The notes under the pieces were generated by a model that worked only from the letters and a program-made list of their open reading frames with translations, did not search any database and was not told the DNA's origin. Both the position numbers and the translations under genes were made by a program. From Streptomyces roseifaciens (GTDB lineage Bacteria; Actinomycetota; Actinomycetes; Streptomycetales; Streptomycetaceae), in contig NZ_LNBE01000003.1 in the NCBI RefSeq assembly GCF_001445655.1, forward strand, positions 620,001-684,000: a stretch of 64,000 nucleotides of DNA, in the 5' to 3' direction. Positions 60,223 to 64,000 of this stretch are shown here, piece by piece. Within the stretch, counting starts at the first letter, position 1. Every line of letters starts with the position of its first letter.

Positions 60223-63062
60223 CGTGGCCCGTCCAGGTGTTCCTCGATCAGCACGTGATAGTTGATGCCGCCGGTGCCGAAGGAGCTCACGCCCGCTCGG
60301 CGCGGCCGGCCGGGGGCGGACTCCCAGGGCGCCGTCCCGGTGGAGACGCGCGCGGGGATGCGGTCCAGGTCCAGCTCCGGGTTGACGGCGGTCAGGCCCG
60401 CGTTGGCCGGCAGCACCCCGGTCCGCAGGGCGTGGAGCGCCCGCAGCAGCCCGGCGGCGCCGGCGGCCGCGAAGGTGTGGCCGAAGAACGACTTGGCGGA
60501 GCCGATCTCCAGCGGGCGCCGCCGGTGCGGGCTCGCGTACACCCGCGCCGCCGCGGCGATCTCGACCCGGTCGCCGACGCGGGTGCCGGTGCCGTGTGCC
60601 TCCAGGTAGCCGACGTCCGCCGGGTCGAACCCCGCCTGCCCGAAGGCCTGGCGCATGGCCCGCACCTGGCCGTCCGCGTCCGGCGCGATCAGGGACTTCG
60701 CGTCGTTGGACGCCCCGATCCCGCGCAGCAGCCCGTGGATCGCGTCCCCGTCGCGCCGCGCGTCCGCGTAGCGCTTGAGCAGGAAGAGCGCGCAGCCGTC
60801 CCCCGGGGTGAAGCCGTCGGCCGCGGTGTCGAAGGGGGTGATGCGCTCGTGCGACAGCAGCCCCAGGGCCGAGCACAGCACCATGTCGCGGGCGTTGCAG
60901 GGCAGTTCGACGCCGCCCGCCAGCGCGTAGTCCACGCTGCCGGAGCGCAGCCGGCCCACCGCCACGTCCAGCGCCGCGAGCGACGACGCGCAGGCCGCCT
61001 CGACCCCCAGCGGCACGGCGTCCAGGCCGTACTCGTTGGCGATCACCGCGGCGACGCCCCCCGCGAGGGAGCCGTCGAGGTCCTCCGGACCGCCCGGGGC
61101 CGGGTCTGCGGCGTAGCGCTCGCGGACCAGGTCGAGCAGGGTGGCCACCCCGGTCGCGTCCAGGTGCCCGAGCGCCGCGAGCCCGCCGACGGCCGCCTCG
61201 ACCTCGCCCAGGGCCAGGCCGGCCGCCGTGCGCCGCTCCCGGGACAGGCTGAGGTTGGTGCCCATCGCGACCAGGCCCCGGCCGGCTGGCCGCGCGGCCG
61301 TGCCCCCGGACCCCGCCCGCCCGCGGCGGGCCAGGAGCTCGCCGGCCACGCACAGGGCCACCCGCTGCGCGGCGTCCATGACCGCGTAGCGGTGCGGCGG
61401 GATGCGCAGCCCCTCCGGGGGCGCCGCGGGCACCTCCACCGGTGAGCCCAGGTCGGTGTAGCTGTGGGTCAGGCTCAGCTTGCCCGGCCGGTGGTAGAGC
61501 TCCCGGTCGAGCAGGGAATCCGGCAGCGGTCCGATCCGGTCCCGCCCGGCGAGCATGGCGGCCCAGAAGGCGTCGGCGTCGGGAGCGTCGCCGAACCGGC
61601 CCCCGAAGCCCACGATCGCGACGGGCTCCGGTGCGGCGGAGGCGCGCGCGGTGCGCGGCCGGGCCGGTGCGGGCGCCGTGCCGGCCGTCTCGTGCTCCTC
61701 CAGGACCAGGTGGCAGAGCGTGCCCGTCAGCGAGGCGCCGCTGACGGAGGCGCGGCGCGGTTCCCCGCCCGGCGCCGGGGCCCACTTCTGCGGCTCCGCC
61801 AGCGTGCGGAAGGGCGCGGCAGAGAGGTCCTGCGCCGCCCCGGGCGCCTGCGGCAGCCGGGCCGGGAGCCGCTGGTGGTACAGCGCCAGCGCCGCCTTGG
61901 TGACGCCGGCCAGACCGGCGTTGGCGAAGGTGTGCCCCAGCCGGTCGCGCACGCTGCCCACCACCACGGAGCCCGGCTCCGCGTCCGCGAACACCGAAGC
62001 CAGCGCGGCGAGTTCGGCGGCCGTCTCGCGCGGCACGCCGGAGGCGCCGCACTCCACGTAGCCGACCGTGCCCGGGGAGGCGCCGCACTCCCGGAGGGCG
62101 GCCCGGGCCGCCTCCGCGCGCCGCTCCACGGACGTGGAGTAGCGGAAGACGCCCGGGCGCCCCTGGTGGTGCACCGCGCACCCGCGGACCGTCGCGTAGA
62201 TGCGGTCCCCGTCGCGGACCGCGGACGACAGCCGTTTGAGCAGCAGTGCCCCCACGCCCTCCCCGAGCGCGAAGCCGTCGCCGTCCGGGGCGAAGGGCCG
62301 GGTGCGCGGCGCGACGAGGCCCTTGGCCGCGAGCGCCGCCCGCAGGTACGGGCCCTCCTCGCGCTGACCGGTCACCACCAGCACGGCCTCCGACAGCCCG
62401 CCGCGCAGGCTGTCGAGGGCGTGCGCGATCGCCAGGAACGACGTCGCGTCGGCCGACTCCATGGCCAGGGTGCGGCCCCGGAGCTTGAACGCGCTCGCGA
62501 TCCGGGCGGGGATGGTGCTCGCCATCTCCCCGACCCGGTCGTGCGGCGAGGCGCCCAGGCGCCGCACCAGGTCCGTGCGCAGCTCGTCGGCTGCCTGCGC
62601 GGCCGTACGGGCCGAGCCGCCGAACTCCGGTGCGGACACGGCCCGTTCGAGCTCTCTGGCGTACCGGCTGCCCTCGACGCGCAGCGCGTTGGCGTACTGC
62701 CGGTCCAGGCCGGAACACACCCCGGCCACCACGTCCGTACGCTCGGCCTGCAGCGTCCGGTCGCCGGCCTTGGCGTCCTCCAGGCACTCGCGGGCCGCCT
62801 CCAGCATCAGCAGCTGCATGCGCGTGAGCGCCCCGGCCTGCGCGGGCGGTATGCCGAACCGCGCGACGTCGACCTCGATGCCGGCGAGCGTCGGTGCCGG
62901 GCCGGCCCCGGGCGCCGGCGGGGGCTCGGTCAGGGCCCTCCAGTACGCGTCGGCACCCCGGATGCCGGGGTAGAGCGCCGCGATGCCGACGATCGCGACG
63001 GGTTCGTCCTGCGGTGTGCGCGCGGTGCCGGCGGCACCGCGCGCGTCGAACTCGGAGTGCAT
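60219..63062 (-). CDS. redX: RedX, double ketosynthase for the bipyrrole
   Basis: From the ATG at 63062 (GGAG 9 nt upstream) the product is 947 residues with two ketosynthase-like halves. The second half is complete: Cys691 ([11 protein letters not shown]), EAHGTGT and [13 protein letters not shown]. The first half has [10 protein letters not shown] where the nucleophile motif should be, with Asp205 at the Cys position, and VECGASG instead of the first His motif. It should not form acyl-enzyme. This resembles a fused chain-length-factor arrangement. RedX transfers the pyrrolyl unit and condenses it with malonyl on RedN. redW overlaps downstream. Confidence 0.93.
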   Translation of the reverse strand: MHSEFDARGAAGTARTPQDEPVAIVGIAALYPGIRGADAYWRALTEPPPAPGAGPAPTLAGIEVDVARFGIPPAQAGALTRMQLLMLEAARECLEDAKAGDRTLQAERTDVVAGVCSGLDRQYANALRVEGSRYARELERAVSAPEFGGSARTAAQAADELRTDLVRRLGASPHDRVGEMASTIPARIASAFKLRGRTLAMESADATSFLAIAHALDSLRGGLSEAVLVVTGQREEGPYLRAALAAKGLVAPRTRPFAPDGDGFALGEGVGALLLKRLSSAVRDGDRIYATVRGCAVHHQGRPGVFRYSTSVERRAEAARAALRECGASPGTVGYVECGASGVPRETAAELAALASVFADAEPGSVVVGSVRDRLGHTFANAGLAGVTKAALALYHQRLPARLPQAPGAAQDLSAAPFRTLAEPQKWAPAPGGEPRRASVSGASLTGTLCHLVLEEHETAGTAPAPARPRTARASAAPEPVAIVGFGGRFGDAPDADAFWAAMLAGRDRIGPLPDSLLDRELYHRPGKLSLTHSYTDLGSPVEVPAAPPEGLRIPPHRYAVMDAAQRVALCVAGELLARRGRAGSGGTAARPAGRGLVAMGTNLSLSRERRTAAGLALGEVEAAVGGLAALGHLDATGVATLLDLVRERYAADPAPGGPEDLDGSLAGGVAAVIANEYGLDAVPLGVEAACASSLAALDVAVGRLRSGSVDYALAGGVELPCNARDMVLCSALGLLSHERITPFDTAADGFTPGDGCALFLLKRYADARRDGDAIHGLLRGIGASNDAKSLIAPDADGQVRAMRQAFGQAGFDPADVGYLEAHGTGTRVGDRVEIAAAARVYASPHRRRPLEIGSAKSFFGHTFAAAGAAGLLRALHALRTGVLPANAGLTAVNPELDLDRIPARVSTGTAPWESAPGRPRRAGVSSFGTGGINYHVLIEEHLDGPR

Positions 63063-63203
63063 GCGGGATGGCTCCAGTTGTCTCGGTGCTGCCGGGTCCG
63101 GCAACCTCTCTCCGCCGCCGCGGTGCGGGGCCACGACACCGGCTTCCGGTGCCGAAGCGGGCTGCGGCACCGTGGGGTGCGGTCGAGCCCCGCCCGCAGG
63201 GCG

Positions 63204-64000
63204 CTACGCGCTCGTCGCGAGCGGCTCGCGCCGCCCGTTCCACAGCGCGCCCGGCTGTGCCAGCGCCGGATCCTGGGCGAGGATCTCGGCGTGGCGGCGC
63301 TGCAGCCCGGCACCCGGCTGGATGCCCAGCTGCTCGTCCAGCCGCTTGCGGGTCAGGCGGAAGCGCTCCAGTGCCTCGCTCTGCCGCCCGGACCGGTACA
63401 GCGCCAGCATCAGCAGCTCGCAGAACCGCTCGTGCAGCGGGTGCTGCGCGACGAGCTGCTGCAGCTCGGCGATCACCTGGGTGTTGTGGCCGAGCACCAG
63501 GCGGGCGCTCACCAGGTCCTCCCACGCGGTCAGCCGGCGCTCCTCGAAGAGGGTCGCGGCGCTCGCGCACCGCAGCCCCTCCCCGGCGTCGAACAGGGCC
63601 GGGCCGCGCCACAGCCGCAGACCGGTTTCCAGCAGCCTCGCCGCCCGCTCGGGGTCGGTGGTCAGCGCGGCTCCGCCGCGGGAGGCGAGATCGAGAAATC
63701 TGTTGGCGTCGACGCACTCCGCGGGCACGTCCAGCAAGTAGCCGTTCGGGACGGCGCGCAGGACGGTCGTGCGGTGCATCGGAGTGTGTGCCTCGAGTAC
63801 TTTGCGCACCCTGGTGGCCTGGGCCTGCAGGGCGTTGCGGGGATTGCCGAGGGTGGAACCGCACCACAGCTCGTCGACGAGCTCCATGTGCGATACCGCC
63901 CGACCCGCCCGGAGGGCGAGGGTGGCGAGCATGGAACGGACCTTGCTGGCCCGAATGTCGCTGCTCCTCTCCGCAACGCTGACGCGCACCGGACCGAGTA
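63204..64000 (-). CDS. redD: RedD, SARP activator, start beyond the window
   Basis: The visible 265 residues match SARP regulators: an OmpR-type DNA-binding domain ([20 protein letters not shown], then [21 protein letters not shown]) and a bacterial transcriptional activation domain ([40 protein letters not shown]). The frame stays open to base 64000, and LGPVRVS just upstream of the first in-window GTG is the usual SARP N-terminus. The true start is therefore outside. RedD switches on the red operons, fitting the GTCAGC triads at 52921-53016. No TTA codon is present in the visible part. redX begins 141 bp downstream. Confidence 0.9.
   Translation of the reverse strand, partial: LGPVRVSVAERSSDIRASKVRSMLATLALRAGRAVSHMELVDELWCGSTLGNPRNALQAQATRVRKVLEAHTPMHRTTVLRAVPNGYLLDVPAECVDANRFLDLASRGGAALTTDPERAARLLETGLRLWRGPALFDAGEGLRCASAATLFEERRLTAWEDLVSARLVLGHNTQVIAELQQLVAQHPLHERFCELLMLALYRSGRQSEALERFRLTRKRLDEQLGIQPGAGLQRRHAEILAQDPALAQPGALWNGRREPLATSA

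Noticed and set aside
63063..63203. CACCGG-AAG-CCGGTG palindrome between redD and redX, considered as a SARP operator.
   Set aside because: It lacks the direct repeats at 11-bp spacing seen between redP and redQ and has no clear -10. It could be a minor hairpin.

Overview
The window comes from a Streptomyces-type actinomycete. Base composition is very GC-rich with strong third-codon G/C bias, genes often overlap by ATGA or GTGA, and the content includes a SARP regulator, WXG100/type VII secretion genes, secreted Rpf and NlpC/P60 proteins and a complete Streptomyces-style prodiginine (red) locus.

Layout. (1) Bases 1-3450: an intergenic edge with a palindrome, a hairpin and a tRNA-Leu 3'-end-like fragment, then a divergent pair: an ECF sigma factor with a small membrane partner (-), and an orphan cytochrome c oxidase subunit I with a small membrane protein (+). 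(2) 3476-9372: secreted proteins on the minus strand. Three successive genes carry the same five-blade FG-GAP module fused at the same point to three different wall-active domains (Rpf, DUF1906, NlpC/P60); two small genes follow. (3) 9546-11860: a TrmB/LuxR-type regulator and a membrane-anchored ricin-B lectin with a Ser/Gly linker. (4) 11878-31632: a type VII secretion-related island with a beta-helix/EccA-type AAA+ protein, a 2833-residue secreted protein with three repeated C-x15-H modules, a WXG100-like protein with a Thr-rich tail, a small WXG100 protein, an EccC ATPase and an Ala/Gly-rich upstream partner. The N-terminal coding region of that partner lies in a mosaic of direct and inverted repeats (30963-32128), which is either a real rearrangement or a misassembly. 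(5) 32669-34129: an MFS transporter. (6) 34224-64000: the prodiginine cluster, in the gene order of the Streptomyces coelicolor red cluster read from redG to redD. redD runs off the right edge.

How the red genes work together (family knowledge applied to recognisable domains). RedM loads proline on RedO, RedW oxidises it to pyrrolyl-RedO, and RedX and RedN extend and close the bipyrrole. RedV and RedI finish 4-methoxy-2,2'-bipyrrole-5-carbaldehyde. RedP, RedQ and RedR make the lauryl chain. RedL and RedK (with RedJ) convert it to 2-undecylpyrrole. RedH condenses the two halves and RedG probably cyclises the tail oxidatively. RedU supplies phosphopantetheine; RedD and RedZ regulate. redP-O-N-M-L-K-J-I-H-G look like one long operon. 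It diverges from redQ-R-T-U-V at a symmetric operator with two triads of GTCAGC repeats at 11-bp spacing, the layout expected for the SARP RedD. redZ has no TTA codon here, unlike S. coelicolor, so bldA control would have to act elsewhere.

The least explained parts are the giant triplicated type VII substrate, the shuffled FG-GAP family and the scrambled repeat block.
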